Source of the DNA: Halobacteriovorax sp. GB3
Lineage (GTDB): Bacteria; Bdellovibrionota; Bacteriovoracia; Bacteriovoracales; Bacteriovoracaceae
Assembly: GCF_028649655.1 (NCBI RefSeq)
Contig: NZ_JAQSLN010000001.1
Location: forward strand, 620,001-684,000
Reading direction: 5' to 3'
Length of the DNA: 64,000 bases
In this document: positions 45,061-53,247 of the stretch, piece after piece
How positions within the stretch are numbered: the first letter of the stretch is position 1
Layout of the letters: every line of letters begins with the position of its first letter
The notes under the pieces: generated by a model
Database searches by the model: none
Told to the model about the DNA's origin: nothing
The model's input: the letters and a program-made list of their open reading frames with translations, nothing else
Program-made: the position numbers and the translations under genes

Positions 45061-45220
45061 TAGATCGGGTAGTTCTGGGAGACCAAGAGGCGCCTTTATT
45101 ACTAGTAACCTGTTAAATTTGAAGAAGTACGTTAGTAGGTGCTATAAGCCTCGGGTAGTTCGGGCAGATGAAATTGTAGTGTTTAAAAATACCGTCGCTG
45201 TAGATCGGGTAGTTCAGGTA
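45061..45220. repeat. TCGGGTAGTTC repeat cluster (three copies)
   Basis: Copies lie at 45065-45079, 45151-45164 and 45205-45218, all in the same orientation. They read TCGGGTAGTTCTGGG, TCGGGTAGTTCGGGC and TCGGGTAGTTCAGGT. Spacing is irregular (86 and 54 bp), unlike CRISPR. The first and third are preceded by TAGA. Confidence 0.75.
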
Positions 45221-45240
45221 TTGTTACTTTTATAGGGGTG

Positions 45241-45269
45241 GTTGGTAAATTTGCCAACTGTGATATACT
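45241..45269 (+). promoter_or_regulatory. Toxin-antitoxin promoter and likely operator
   Basis: GTTGGTAAATTTGCCAAC (45241-45258) is an 18-bp inverted repeat with one mismatched pair. It overlaps a -35 TTGGTA (45242-45247), and TATACT (45264-45269) follows at a 16-bp spacing. It is placed as expected for autorepression by the downstream XRE antitoxin. Confidence 0.6.
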
Positions 45270-45291
45270 GTTAATTACATGAAGGTTAGGT

Positions 45292-45609
45292 TTGATTGAA
45301 AGGCCTAGTGGTTTAGAAGCTGTTGAAGTTAATATTGAGTTTAATTTTCTAAACTATACAAAGTTAGAGATTGATTTAGCTCATGTAAATAAAGATGGTA
45401 GGTCTTCTTACTCTTGTGAAGATGTTGCTGAGATTGTTTCACATTTGTTAAACGGTCTTAGACTAGAGGCCAGTGATGAAAAAGCATTTGGAGAAGAAAT
45501 ATGCTCTTACTTTGTTAGAAGTGGAGCATTTGAAGAAAAGAATTATAAACTGGTTTTTTGTATATGTAGTGATAGACCAGAATCAATTGGAGTAATAACA
45601 CTCCATTGA
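45292..45609 (+). CDS. Type II toxin-like protein of a toxin-antitoxin pair
   Basis: TTG 45292 has an AAGG site and gives 105 residues. The pattern of strands with a closing NYKLVFCICSDRPESIGVITLH block resembles RelE/HigB-type or Gp49-like toxins, in which a final strand reads YRLVF...IGIIT. The gene lies directly before an XRE antitoxin, toxin first as in higBA. No catalytic residues can be named, so the toxin role rests on the context. Confidence 0.6.
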   Translation: MIERPSGLEAVEVNIEFNFLNYTKLEIDLAHVNKDGRSSYSCEDVAEIVSHLLNGLRLEASDEKAFGEEICSYFVRSGAFEEKNYKLVFCICSDRPESIGVITLH

Positions 45610-45620
45610 GTGAGGTAAGT

Positions 45621-45899
45621 ATGAACCCTTATGAAGTAGACATTGATAAACTACAAGAGTCTAAAGAAGTTAAAGATGAGAAGGAGCTTCTTAAACTTAA
45701 ACTTGTTTCAGCTTTTTTAAAGGCTACTTCTTCTATGTCATCTGAAGAGATTATTTCTCTTACTGGTCTTCATAAGTCTGATCTTTCAAGACTTCGCTCG
45801 ATGAGTGTTAAGAGGTTTACGATTGATAAGATTGTAGGGCTTCTTGATGACCTTGGGTTTTCTACTAAGATTGATGTTGAGAGGAAGGAAGCATCATGA
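45621..45899 (+). CDS. XRE-family antitoxin (HTH_37-like)
   Basis: ATG 45621 with a GAGG site starts 11 bp after the toxin stop. The 92-residue protein has a helix-turn-helix (SSEEIISLTGLHKSDLSRLR) and the C-terminal SVKRFTIDKIVGLLDDLGF that marks the HTH_37/COG5606 antitoxins. It probably binds the palindrome at 45241. Its stop overlaps the start of the hydrolase gene. A truncated, mutated copy of its 3' half lies at 57743. Confidence 0.8.
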   Translation: MNPYEVDIDKLQESKEVKDEKELLKLKLVSAFLKATSSMSSEEIISLTGLHKSDLSRLRSMSVKRFTIDKIVGLLDDLGFSTKIDVERKEAS

Positions 45900-46978
45900 A
45901 GTTATCTCTCTTATTCTTACTACTATATGGAAGTACTGTTATGGCCGATATTGATAAAAAAGTTATAGAGATTGTAAAAAAATATAAAATACCATCTATG
46001 TCAGTTATGATTTTATCACAAGATGAAATTCTCATTCATTCTAACTTTGGAGTTAGAAAAAGTGGAGAGGATGATAAAATTAAAGAAACGGATTCATTTC
46101 ATTTAGGATCATGTGGTAAAGCATTTACTGCTACATTGGTTTTGAAATTACATGATGAAGGAAAGCTAAGCTTAGAAGATTCTGTTACAAAATACATCAA
46201 ATCTCTTGATTCAAAGAAATTTGAAGATATTAAGATTAAGCATCTTTTATCTCATACTGGAGGAATCGTTGGTAATGTTGAAGGAAAGCCTTGGGGAGAT
46301 ATGTTCTCATTTGATATAACTGCCTCCCAAGGAAGAGATATTGCTATTAACTTTTTAAATACTGCAAAACGAGTAGGTAAAAGTGGTTCAGTATATGAGT
46401 ATAGTAACTTAGGGTATATGTTACTAGGTCAAGTTATTGAACAGATTGAGTCTAAGCCATTTGAAGAAGTAATAACTAATAAGCTCTTTAAACCTTTAAA
46501 GATGAAGTCTTGCTCATTTGGACCAGCAGGGAGAAGTGATGGTTCTGCTCAACCATGGGCACATCGATTAGATAACGATCGTTATATACCGCAAGACCCA
46601 AAATTAATAAGTTCAGATAATCCACCTGCGATGAGTCCTGCAGGAGGAATTAGTTGTAGTCAAAGAGATTGGTCGATCTTTATAAAGTTTGTACTAGGTG
46701 TAGGAAATAACAATGATTACCTTAGTAAAAAAACTAAAGATTACATAAGTGAGACTAATTTAGATGGCTATACTTTTGGAGCATGGGGAAAAGTTACTAG
46801 AGACTGGTCAGGGACATTACTTGCGCATGCTGGTTCAAATACACTTAACTACGCTTATGCAATAGTTGGGTTAGATAAGAAGTTCGCGTTTTTAATAAAT
46901 ACAAATTCACCTGCAGAACAAGCCGTACTTGAAGTGGTTCCTTTTTTAAAGGAGTACTATTTAAAGACTCTGAAGTAA
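45896..46978 (+). CDS. Exported serine beta-lactamase-family hydrolase
   Basis: This 360-residue protein has a signal peptide (1-17, STVMA) and the three penicillin-binding motifs: S72xxK75 (GSCGKAF), Y169-S-N171 (YEYSNLGY) and HAGSN near the end. This matches the class C beta-lactamase/DD-peptidase-like group (PF00144), which also includes esterases. It acts in the periplasm. Its ATG overlaps the antitoxin stop (ATGA), so it is translated as cargo of the toxin-antitoxin operon. The DNA after it is a decayed transposase. Confidence 0.85.
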   Translation: MKLSLLFLLLYGSTVMADIDKKVIEIVKKYKIPSMSVMILSQDEILIHSNFGVRKSGEDDKIKETDSFHLGSCGKAFTATLVLKLHDEGKLSLEDSVTKYIKSLDSKKFEDIKIKHLLSHTGGIVGNVEGKPWGDMFSFDITASQGRDIAINFLNTAKRVGKSGSVYEYSNLGYMLLGQVIEQIESKPFEEVITNKLFKPLKMKSCSFGPAGRSDGSAQPWAHRLDNDRYIPQDPKLISSDNPPAMSPAGGISCSQRDWSIFIKFVLGVGNNNDYLSKKTKDYISETNLDGYTFGAWGKVTRDWSGTLLAHAGSNTLNYAYAIVGLDKKFAFLINTNSPAEQAVLEVVPFLKEYYLKTLK

Positions 46979-46980
46979 AC

Positions 46981-47509
46981 TATCTGGATGCCATACCTGA
47001 TTTGAAGAAGATGTTATTGGTCGTTTGATTTTATTATATTTCTTTTTCTTTATAGACTTATCTCTAAGATTATAAGTTTTATATACTTTCTCCATGTATG
47101 ATAATTACAGTAAATATGACCTTTTCTATAAGCGTAAAGTTGTAGACGTTTAATAGATAAATGCTTCAGATTCTTTCTTTTTGCTAGTGAAATTATGGTC
47201 TTTTGTTCTTTGATCGTTAATTGATTTGCATGTGTTCTGGAGATGCTTACTTGATTTGTTAATAAGTAGTACTTTTTTATGTTAAGTCCTGATAGCTGGC
47301 ATAGAGTCACGATATCTAGAAACTTGGAGTATTGTTTGATGCACTTTGAAGCTTGCTTTTCTAACTCTTTTTGGCAGTTTAGTTTTTTATAACGTAAGAA
47401 TTTCTGCTAAGAAAAGCCTTTTCGTCCTCTCTTTAATCAATTCTTTATTCGCTTCATTTATAATCGTTTTATACTCTTGTGTTTTATTGCCTTTAAAATT
47501 TGTTTTCAT
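46981..47509 (-). pseudogene. Decayed DDE (IS3/IS481-like) transposase, N-terminal half
   Basis: Three consecutive reading frames on the minus strand make one transposase start. ATG 47509 opens a basic helical N-terminus. After a frameshift near 47395, the main frame carries the helix-turn-helix region (LTIKEQKTIISLAKR, then YHTWRKYIK). After a second shift near 47080 the chain reads KRPITSSSNQVWHPD, which is the start of the catalytic core with the first Asp. It is cut off there, next to the hydrolase gene. No terminal inverted repeats were found. Confidence 0.7.
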
Positions 47510-47604
47510 TTTTCTCCCTCGTCGAAAATTCGTCACTGATCATATCAAAAATTACGATTTTAATTAGTTAATAGTTCTTTTGGGGCGATATTTTACTAAT
47601 TGAG

Positions 47605-47775
47605 ATGAGTAAGTGGTTGGAAATGGTTTTGAACTCGGGTAGTTCGGGCATTAGAGATAGCTTTAATGATAGAAAGTCATTTAAAGAGATTGCCGACGAT
47701 TTTCAGCGTACAGAAAAGGCTATTATTTCAAAACTCGTCTTTCTAGGCCTCATTGAAGATCCATACCAAAGATAA
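47605..47775 (+). CDS. Small helix-turn-helix ORF containing one TCGGGTAGTTC repeat
   Basis: ATG 47605 opens 56 codons. Residues ~18-50 (SFKEIADDFQRTEKAIISKL, then VFLGLI) match the short HTH often found at the C-terminus of larger DNA-binding or helicase proteins, whose pattern is eIA..l.RtegAI.sRL..LGLI. The repeat is read in frame as SGSSG. It may be a fragment of a larger gene rather than a complete one. A terminator follows directly. Confidence 0.45.
   Translation: MSKWLEMVLNSGSSGIRDSFNDRKSFKEIADDFQRTEKAIISKLVFLGLIEDPYQR
47631..47650. repeat. TCGGGTAGTTC repeat, single copy
   Basis: TCGGGTAGTTCGGGCA at 47635-47650. Here the bases before it add a GAACT/AGTTC inverted repeat around CGGGT. 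Confidence 0.7.
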
Positions 47776-47781
47776 TAATTG

Positions 47782-47806
47782 GGCCCTATCTATTAGGGCC
47801 TTTTTC
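47782..47806 (+). terminator. Intrinsic terminator after the HTH fragment
   Basis: GGCCCTA and TAGGGCC pair around a five-base loop, followed by five T. Confidence 0.8.
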
Positions 47807-47914
47807 TCATTTAAACATTGTGCACAGTGTGATAAGTTCTTAAAAGTATAGAGATTTACTGCATTATTTCATCTCATGATATTCCCATGACATGAATTGG
47901 ATAAAAAAATATTA

Positions 47915-49366
47915 ATGAATCAAAAAATATCGCTTATCACATTTATTTTAGGACTGGTTCTAGTGATTTTTTCGTTCACTCTTAGAGAGTCTTACGAAAA
48001 AGAGATGTACCAGTTATATATAAATCAGCAAAAAGATAATCTAGTTAAGGGGTGGACTAAAAGCTGGCAAGATTACCTCGTACAAAATTATAAGGTCGAT
48101 TCAGACTCTAATGTCATTACAGTTAAGGTTGATCGAAATGGGAAACTGGTTGATAAGGCCTTTTTTCCTACTAAATCAAAAAGTGAAAGTGACTGGAAAC
48201 AGTTCAGTTCATTAACTAAAATTGATCAAAAGAAGTTTCTTGAGTCCCAACTCACAAAGAATGATAGCTGGGATAAGGCACTGGCCGTTAAGAGGTTGCA
48301 CTCTAATGATAGTTCCTATCAATTTAAAAAACTTAGTCTTTATGAAAAGACACTCGTTGATCAAAGTATTAAGGAGTCGGTTTCACTCATTTTTGAACAA
48401 CTAAAAAATAAGACAGACTTTAGTAATATAGAAAATCGCTATACTTTTGATCGTGTTTTGATGAAAGCTGATAAGGATGGAGTTGTTTCATTATCAGTTC
48501 CGTCGCTAAACTATTTAACAAAGATATTGTTTCCAGCTTTTAGAAGTGAAGCCAATGTTACAGAAATAGAGTTATCCGCAAATCCTTTCAATATTCAAAT
48601 CAAACAAGGATTTAATCCTTTTAAGTTCAATTCTGTTAGAGAAAAGACTCTGATGGGGCTTGGTTTTATCTTACTCTTTTTAGCTGTTGGCCTTTATTTG
48701 TTGGAACTTAAAAATAAACGCTTAGAGGTTCTTAAAAAGGTTAGTTTCCTAAACCAGCTTGTTCATGAAGTTAAAACGCCAATAACAGGAATAAGACTTA
48801 ATTCTGAATTACTTTTAAAACATGGTCATGATGAAGAGTTAATTACAGCACTAATGAAGTCATCGAAGAGACTGAATGACTTCTTTGAGGATATTGTCCT
48901 GATAAATAAGGGAGATAAATCTTTAAATCTTATTAGATTAAGTCAATCTGAGTTTCAGGATTTCTTAGATGAAATAGATTCTGAGTTTAAAAATAAGATT
49001 GTTATAACTAATTCTATCCAAGAATCAGTAAATATTGATAAGGGTAGATTAAGAGTTGTTCTTAGAAACTTACTTAAAAATGCCATTAGATATGGGAAAC
49101 GTGGAACTTTGAAAATGGAGTTGATTGATAATAGTTTAGTATTTCAAGTTCAAGATGAGGGCCCAGGAATTGACTTGCAAGATAGTGGAAAAATCTTTGA
49201 AGAGTTCTATCGTGCAAAATCAGCTAAGAACACATCTCCCGATGGCCTTGGAATTGGTCTATCTATAGTAAAGAATTTAGTGACTCAAATGAATGGTGAG
49301 ATTGAGCTAAAGAATCCAGGAAAGGAACATGCTCTCTTTGAATTAAGGATTAAAAATGAGTCATAA
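47915..49366 (+). CDS. Sensor histidine kinase
   Basis: From ATG 47915 the protein has 483 residues (TTG 47897 is an alternative; neither has a clear site). Two membrane helices (~6-24 and ~245-265) flank a ~220-residue periplasmic sensor of unknown family. The kinase has the H-box with H284 (QLVHEVKTPITG), N-box (LRNLLKNAIRYG), G1 (VQDEGPGID), F-box and G2 (GLGIGLSIV). It overlaps the next gene by 11 bp, so kinase and regulator are a pair. Confidence 0.92.
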   Translation: MNQKISLITFILGLVLVIFSFTLRESYEKEMYQLYINQQKDNLVKGWTKSWQDYLVQNYKVDSDSNVITVKVDRNGKLVDKAFFPTKSKSESDWKQFSSLTKIDQKKFLESQLTKNDSWDKALAVKRLHSNDSSYQFKKLSLYEKTLVDQSIKESVSLIFEQLKNKTDFSNIENRYTFDRVLMKADKDGVVSLSVPSLNYLTKILFPAFRSEANVTEIELSANPFNIQIKQGFNPFKFNSVREKTLMGLGFILLFLAVGLYLLELKNKRLEVLKKVSFLNQLVHEVKTPITGIRLNSELLLKHGHDEELITALMKSSKRLNDFFEDIVLINKGDKSLNLIRLSQSEFQDFLDEIDSEFKNKIVITNSIQESVNIDKGRLRVVLRNLLKNAIRYGKRGTLKMELIDNSLVFQVQDEGPGIDLQDSGKIFEEFYRAKSAKNTSPDGLGIGLSIVKNLVTQMNGEIELKNPGKEHALFELRIKNES

Positions 49367-50015
49367 AATACTTGTTATTGAAGATGATGAGAACATTCAA
49401 TTAGGTCTTAAAAAGGCATTAGAAGCTGAATCCTTTATCGTTGAGCAGGCATTTGATGGTGAGGATGGAGTTTATCTTGCTGGGACTGTCGCACCTGATT
49501 TAATAATTTTAGACATTATGATGCCTTTCATGAATGGTTTTGAAGTCATTTCAGAATTAAGAGGTGAAGGAAATGAGATTCCAATAATTGTTCTTTCAGC
49601 AAGAGTTGAAACTCAAGATAAAGTCCGTGGCCTTAAATTAGGTGCAGATGACTATATGGAAAAACCTTTTGCTCTTGAAGAATTACTTGCAAGAGTTCAT
49701 CGCAAATTGGGTTCTTCAATTAAAGAAGAAGTTGTATTTGGAGAGTTTAATTACAGTCTCAAAACATCTATTTTGAGAAAGTCAGATTCAGCGATTGAAC
49801 TCTCAGGAAAAGAGATAAAGCTAATAGAGTTTCTTTTAAAACGAGATGGTCAAGTTGTTAATAGAGAACAGATTATTTCTGCGGTTTGGGGAAGTTCTTA
49901 TGATGGAACTGATCGAACAGTAGATAATTTTATATTGGGTCTTAGAAAAAAGATTGAGAAAGAGCATTTAGTAACAGTTAGGGGCCTTGGCTATCGGTTC
50001 ATGACAAAACCATGA
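49356..50015 (+). CDS. OmpR/PhoB-family response regulator
   Basis: This 219-residue protein has a REC domain (phosphoacceptor D53 in ILDIMMPFMNG, switch Thr/Ser in VLSAR, KPF) and a winged helix (~130-219) ending RTVDNFILGLRKKIE and VRGLGYRF. It is the partner of the adjacent kinase. The sequence CATGACATGA occurs both just before the kinase (47887-47896) and over its own stop codon (50010-50019), before the exported-protein gene, and could be part of its binding site. Confidence 0.92.
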   Translation: MSHKILVIEDDENIQLGLKKALEAESFIVEQAFDGEDGVYLAGTVAPDLIILDIMMPFMNGFEVISELRGEGNEIPIIVLSARVETQDKVRGLKLGADDYMEKPFALEELLARVHRKLGSSIKEEVVFGEFNYSLKTSILRKSDSAIELSGKEIKLIEFLLKRDGQVVNREQIISAVWGSSYDGTDRTVDNFILGLRKKIEKEHLVTVRGLGYRFMTKP

Positions 50016-50090
50016 CATGACCGTGAAATTGTGGGGATAGAGACATTCGATAATGGTTTTAACAATAAATCACTTATCGAGGAGATTAGA

Positions 50091-50975
50091 ATGAAAAAGA
50101 TGATTACATTTACATTAACGGCCCTAACGATGAACGTGTTTGCTAACGGACTTGATGTTGCACACCGTTACCAGGATGCTATGGATGCTCATAAAGTTGA
50201 GCAAAACACTGAGAAAGCTAAAGTTATTCTTGAAGATGTTCTCAGTGAGGTATCTAACGATCACCCTTTGTTTGAAGATATTTATAAGTCTTACCTTGAG
50301 TACAATGGAATGAAAGCTAGTGATGACTTAGAGAAGGCCATTAAGTTTGCAACAGGAAGAAAAGAATCGACATATTGTAAAGGTGTAGGTCTTGTTCACT
50401 CAAAACTATTTCACAATGATAAAACTGAATCTACTCTAATTTTAGGTAATGGAAATAGGTCATTCTTAGATAAAGATGCATATTCTGTAATGCATGAGGG
50501 AAGGTGGACTTATCAAGTAGATACTGGTTATAGAGAGCCTGTAAAGAGTGAGGTATGGATTAACTCTAGTGGTGAAAATCATTATGACATTCAAGAATTA
50601 AGACAGAGAGAGAATGGTAGAGATAAAGGGAAGTACACAGCTAAATGGAGAGATGGGTCTATGTCGTCATCTACAAGTAGTAATGGTAGCCCTAAAGAAC
50701 CAATCCCAATGTTTTTAGGAATGGATCTTCATAGATGGGGAAATAGTGACCTTGGTTATAGAATTAACTTTAAGGTTGGTGAAACTGATATGACGAACTC
50801 GGGTGAAGGAACTTTTGGCCATGGAAGAATCTTACTAAGTGGTGAAAGGACTGTTAAAAAGCATCTTAAAAAGTACAGTGTAAAAGACTTTGATAATAAA
50901 GAAAGAAATTATAGTGACTGCTTCCTAGTTGAAACTAAAGTTAAGTTTGCTGGGATTGAAAGAAAAAGAAGATAA
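50091..50975 (+). CDS. Exported protein linked to a two-component system
   Basis: From ATG 50091 (GAGGAG site, spaced 6) the protein has 294 residues with a signal peptide to about residue 18 (NVFANG). A short helical N-terminal part looks like one TPR-type unit (AHRYQDAMDAHKVEQN), followed by a beta-rich domain with no recognised family. It lies 75 bp after the response regulator in the same direction and may be its target or the signal protein. The open frame extends 20 codons upstream, but without a signal peptide start. Confidence 0.65.
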   Translation: MKKMITFTLTALTMNVFANGLDVAHRYQDAMDAHKVEQNTEKAKVILEDVLSEVSNDHPLFEDIYKSYLEYNGMKASDDLEKAIKFATGRKESTYCKGVGLVHSKLFHNDKTESTLILGNGNRSFLDKDAYSVMHEGRWTYQVDTGYREPVKSEVWINSSGENHYDIQELRQRENGRDKGKYTAKWRDGSMSSSTSSNGSPKEPIPMFLGMDLHRWGNSDLGYRINFKVGETDMTNSGEGTFGHGRILLSGERTVKKHLKKYSVKDFDNKERNYSDCFLVETKVKFAGIERKRR

Positions 50976-51099
50976 TAAATTTAATTTTAAATAGGCGTTA
51001 CTTCATGTGGCGTCTTTTTTTGTTTGCAACGTAAGCACAGTAAACCCCTGATTCCCCTGAGTTGATTAAGGCCATTGATACTTTGGTTAAATAACTTTA

Positions 51100-51126
51100 A
51101 AGGGAGCATTCCGCTCCCTTTTTTCT
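51100..51126 (+). terminator. Intrinsic terminator after the two-component operon
   Basis: AAGGGAGC and GCTCCCTT form an 8-bp stem around ATTCC, followed by a T-run. Confidence 0.85.
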
Positions 51127-51237
51127 AAATATATAAGTTTCAAGTATAGTAGAAGCTTCATAATTTTAGGCATTTATACAAAATAAAAAGAGAATAACGT
51201 CTAAATAAAATGCGAAGTCTGACCGAAAAGGTCAAGG

Positions 51238-53247
51238 ATGGCATTTAGAAGCAAAACTTCGGTTTATAGGTTTTTAACCTTCATATTGATTTTGATTTTT
51301 TCAATGAATTCGTACGCTATGACAATTAGCAAACTATTGAATTTATATGATGTGCCGACGTATAGTGAAAATTCTTTCTTGGAGCAGCGCCTATTGGCCG
51401 AAGTCGCGCAGGACTTCATTTCAAATCCTGAAAATAGAGACGTGTTGAAAACCCCAAAGGGGCAACTGCTTCTGGAGAAACAGAATAAAGTTTTAAATCT
51501 TTTAGAAATTCAGCGTGTCTTTATGGAGTGCCAAGAGAAGAAAGACTCTAGGCGAAATCTCTATTTAAGAATTTTAAACTCTGCCCAGCGTATAGACCCT
51601 GTTGAAATTGATTGTCGTGAGAACTTAACGAAGTTTAAGAGTCTTACTGATTTTTCAAGGCAGATGCAAGGGTTGGCCAAGTCTATTGAATTAAATAATG
51701 TACAGAAAGATCTTCATCAAGAATCTTTTGGAAATATTGTTCGCTCATATATTTTTATGCAGAGAAATTTCGATGATAAGTTAGATCCAAAGGAAGCAGT
51801 TAATTCTCTTTGTCGAAGTTCTGTTCATGCAGACGTCTGTACTGATGAAGAGAGAGAAAAATACCTTAGAATCGCCAATGACGAGCTAAGAAAACATAGT
51901 GATTTAAAAGCTTTCAATCATCTTGATGCTGCAAAAGAGTTAAATAAAAAAATTAATAAAATTAATGAAAAGATTGTTGATATAAAGCCTCGTACAGATC
52001 AGGGCTGGTTTAATAATTTTCTCTACGATAGTAGTGATCCTGTTTATGATGACAGGGCCAATAAAGCTTATGAGAACTACCAAGATACCTATGTAGAAGA
52101 AGTAACTTCTGGGATTGGAACACTTTTAATGAGTGAGTCCTTGAAAAAGAAAGTTGGAGCACTTAAGGCAAAAAATCAAGACGAATTTGAAAATTCTGAT
52201 CATGATAAAAATAAAACGACTTATTGGTTTGAAAAGCACCCGAGTGTAAAAGAGGCGGACATTGCTGATGGTTTAAATGATGCTTTGGCACAAATGAAGC
52301 TTCAGGCTCAAAAGTTAAATAGGCTAGAGCGTAAAAGAGAGTATGAGCAAGACCGCTCAAATGATCCTGTCCATCAAAGTACGATTAATAATCCTTTAGA
52401 TGGTCTTGATTCTGGCATGATCGGTGATATAGATAAACGTAAAAGAGATATTAAAAGACTGATAAAGACAAATCCAGCAGCCGTTGGACAGCTACTTGCT
52501 AATCATCCTGAGTATGCCCAAAGTATTTGTGACCTGATTATTGATATTGAAGATAATGATGAATCTGATGAGTTTTGGGATGAGACCTTTTTTTGGGGAG
52601 GGATTATCGTAGGTGGAGCACTGATGGTGACAGGACTTGTTGCTGTTGGAGGAGTTTTAGTTGCGAGAACACTTGCAACTACTGCGTTATTTAAAACGAT
52701 AGGCTCTGCAGTTACTGTTACAGGTGCAGTTGTTGGTAGTGTTGAATCAACCTACTACGCTAAAGAGCTTGCTCAGGCGAAATTGAGAATGGCCGTGACT
52801 GAGCAAGCTTTTCTTTCTGGACTTGGAGATAAAGCTTCTATAATCGAAAGTAAAGATGCCTTACAGGAATTTAATGAAGCTAAATTCACTCTTGCTCTAA
52901 CCTTAGGGTTTACAGCGCTTGATCTTGCAGGACTCTACAGTATCCTAAAAGGAGCTCGCTACAAAAGTGACACATTGAATTCTCCGGCTAAAGAAAAAGT
53001 CATGGTATTAAATAAGATGACTGACACTATTAATATAATTTTAGGTGATAAAGAGTTAATTCAAGAGTTTAAAACTCTAATGAAGCTTTATGGAGCGGAG
53101 AATATTTCTAAGTTTATTTCTATTATTGGGCATGCAACGAAGGAGACGAGAGGACGTTTCTTTGATGAACTGAAATTAAGGGGAGGTAATAATTTTGATG
53201 ATCCGATTAAAATTGCTCTTCGATCAGTGAGGGAGTGCTCTCAATGA
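51238..53247 (+). CDS. Large exported protein with central hydrophobic segment
   Basis: This 669-residue protein has a signal peptide (~1-27, MNSYAM). Residues ~28-450 are helical and charged, with cysteines at ECQEKK, DCREN, LCRSS and VCTDEE. Around 455-505 lies a glycine/valine-rich hydrophobic region with two likely membrane helices (WGGIIVGGALMVTGLVAVGG, then IGSAVTVTGAVVG), followed by another helix near 555. No family recognised. Its stop overlaps the next gene's start (ATGA), so the two proteins are made together and may work together in the envelope. Confidence 0.68.
   Translation: MAFRSKTSVYRFLTFILILIFSMNSYAMTISKLLNLYDVPTYSENSFLEQRLLAEVAQDFISNPENRDVLKTPKGQLLLEKQNKVLNLLEIQRVFMECQEKKDSRRNLYLRILNSAQRIDPVEIDCRENLTKFKSLTDFSRQMQGLAKSIELNNVQKDLHQESFGNIVRSYIFMQRNFDDKLDPKEAVNSLCRSSVHADVCTDEEREKYLRIANDELRKHSDLKAFNHLDAAKELNKKINKINEKIVDIKPRTDQGWFNNFLYDSSDPVYDDRANKAYENYQDTYVEEVTSGIGTLLMSESLKKKVGALKAKNQDEFENSDHDKNKTTYWFEKHPSVKEADIADGLNDALAQMKLQAQKLNRLERKREYEQDRSNDPVHQSTINNPLDGLDSGMIGDIDKRKRDIKRLIKTNPAAVGQLLANHPEYAQSICDLIIDIEDNDESDEFWDETFFWGGIIVGGALMVTGLVAVGGVLVARTLATTALFKTIGSAVTVTGAVVGSVESTYYAKELAQAKLRMAVTEQAFLSGLGDKASIIESKDALQEFNEAKFTLALTLGFTALDLAGLYSILKGARYKSDTLNSPAKEKVMVLNKMTDTINIILGDKELIQEFKTLMKLYGAENISKFISIIGHATKETRGRFFDELKLRGGNNFDDPIKIALRSVRECSQ

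Larger units (their letters stand above)
44916..45291. other. Non-coding stretch with hairpin, palindrome and three short repeats
   Basis: No supportable gene is found here. It holds a TCGGTG/CACCGA hairpin at 44918-44937 just after the phosphatase stop, a perfect 14-bp palindrome TTGTCGATCGACAA at 45009-45022, three copies of the TCGGGTAGTTC repeat and the toxin-antitoxin promoter. Confidence 0.6.

Noticed and set aside
45061-45220. Short repeats considered as a CRISPR array
   Set aside because: The repeat is only ~15 bp, spacings are 86 and 54 bp, copies recur kilobases away, and no cas gene is present.
47346-47567. 73-codon hydrophobic ORF on the plus strand
   Set aside because: It is antisense to the decayed transposase, whose reconstructed frames explain the sequence.
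50991-51020. GGCGTTACTTCATGTGGCGTC followed by T-run as terminator
   Set aside because: The two GGCGT segments are direct, not inverted, repeats; the real terminator is at 51100-51126.
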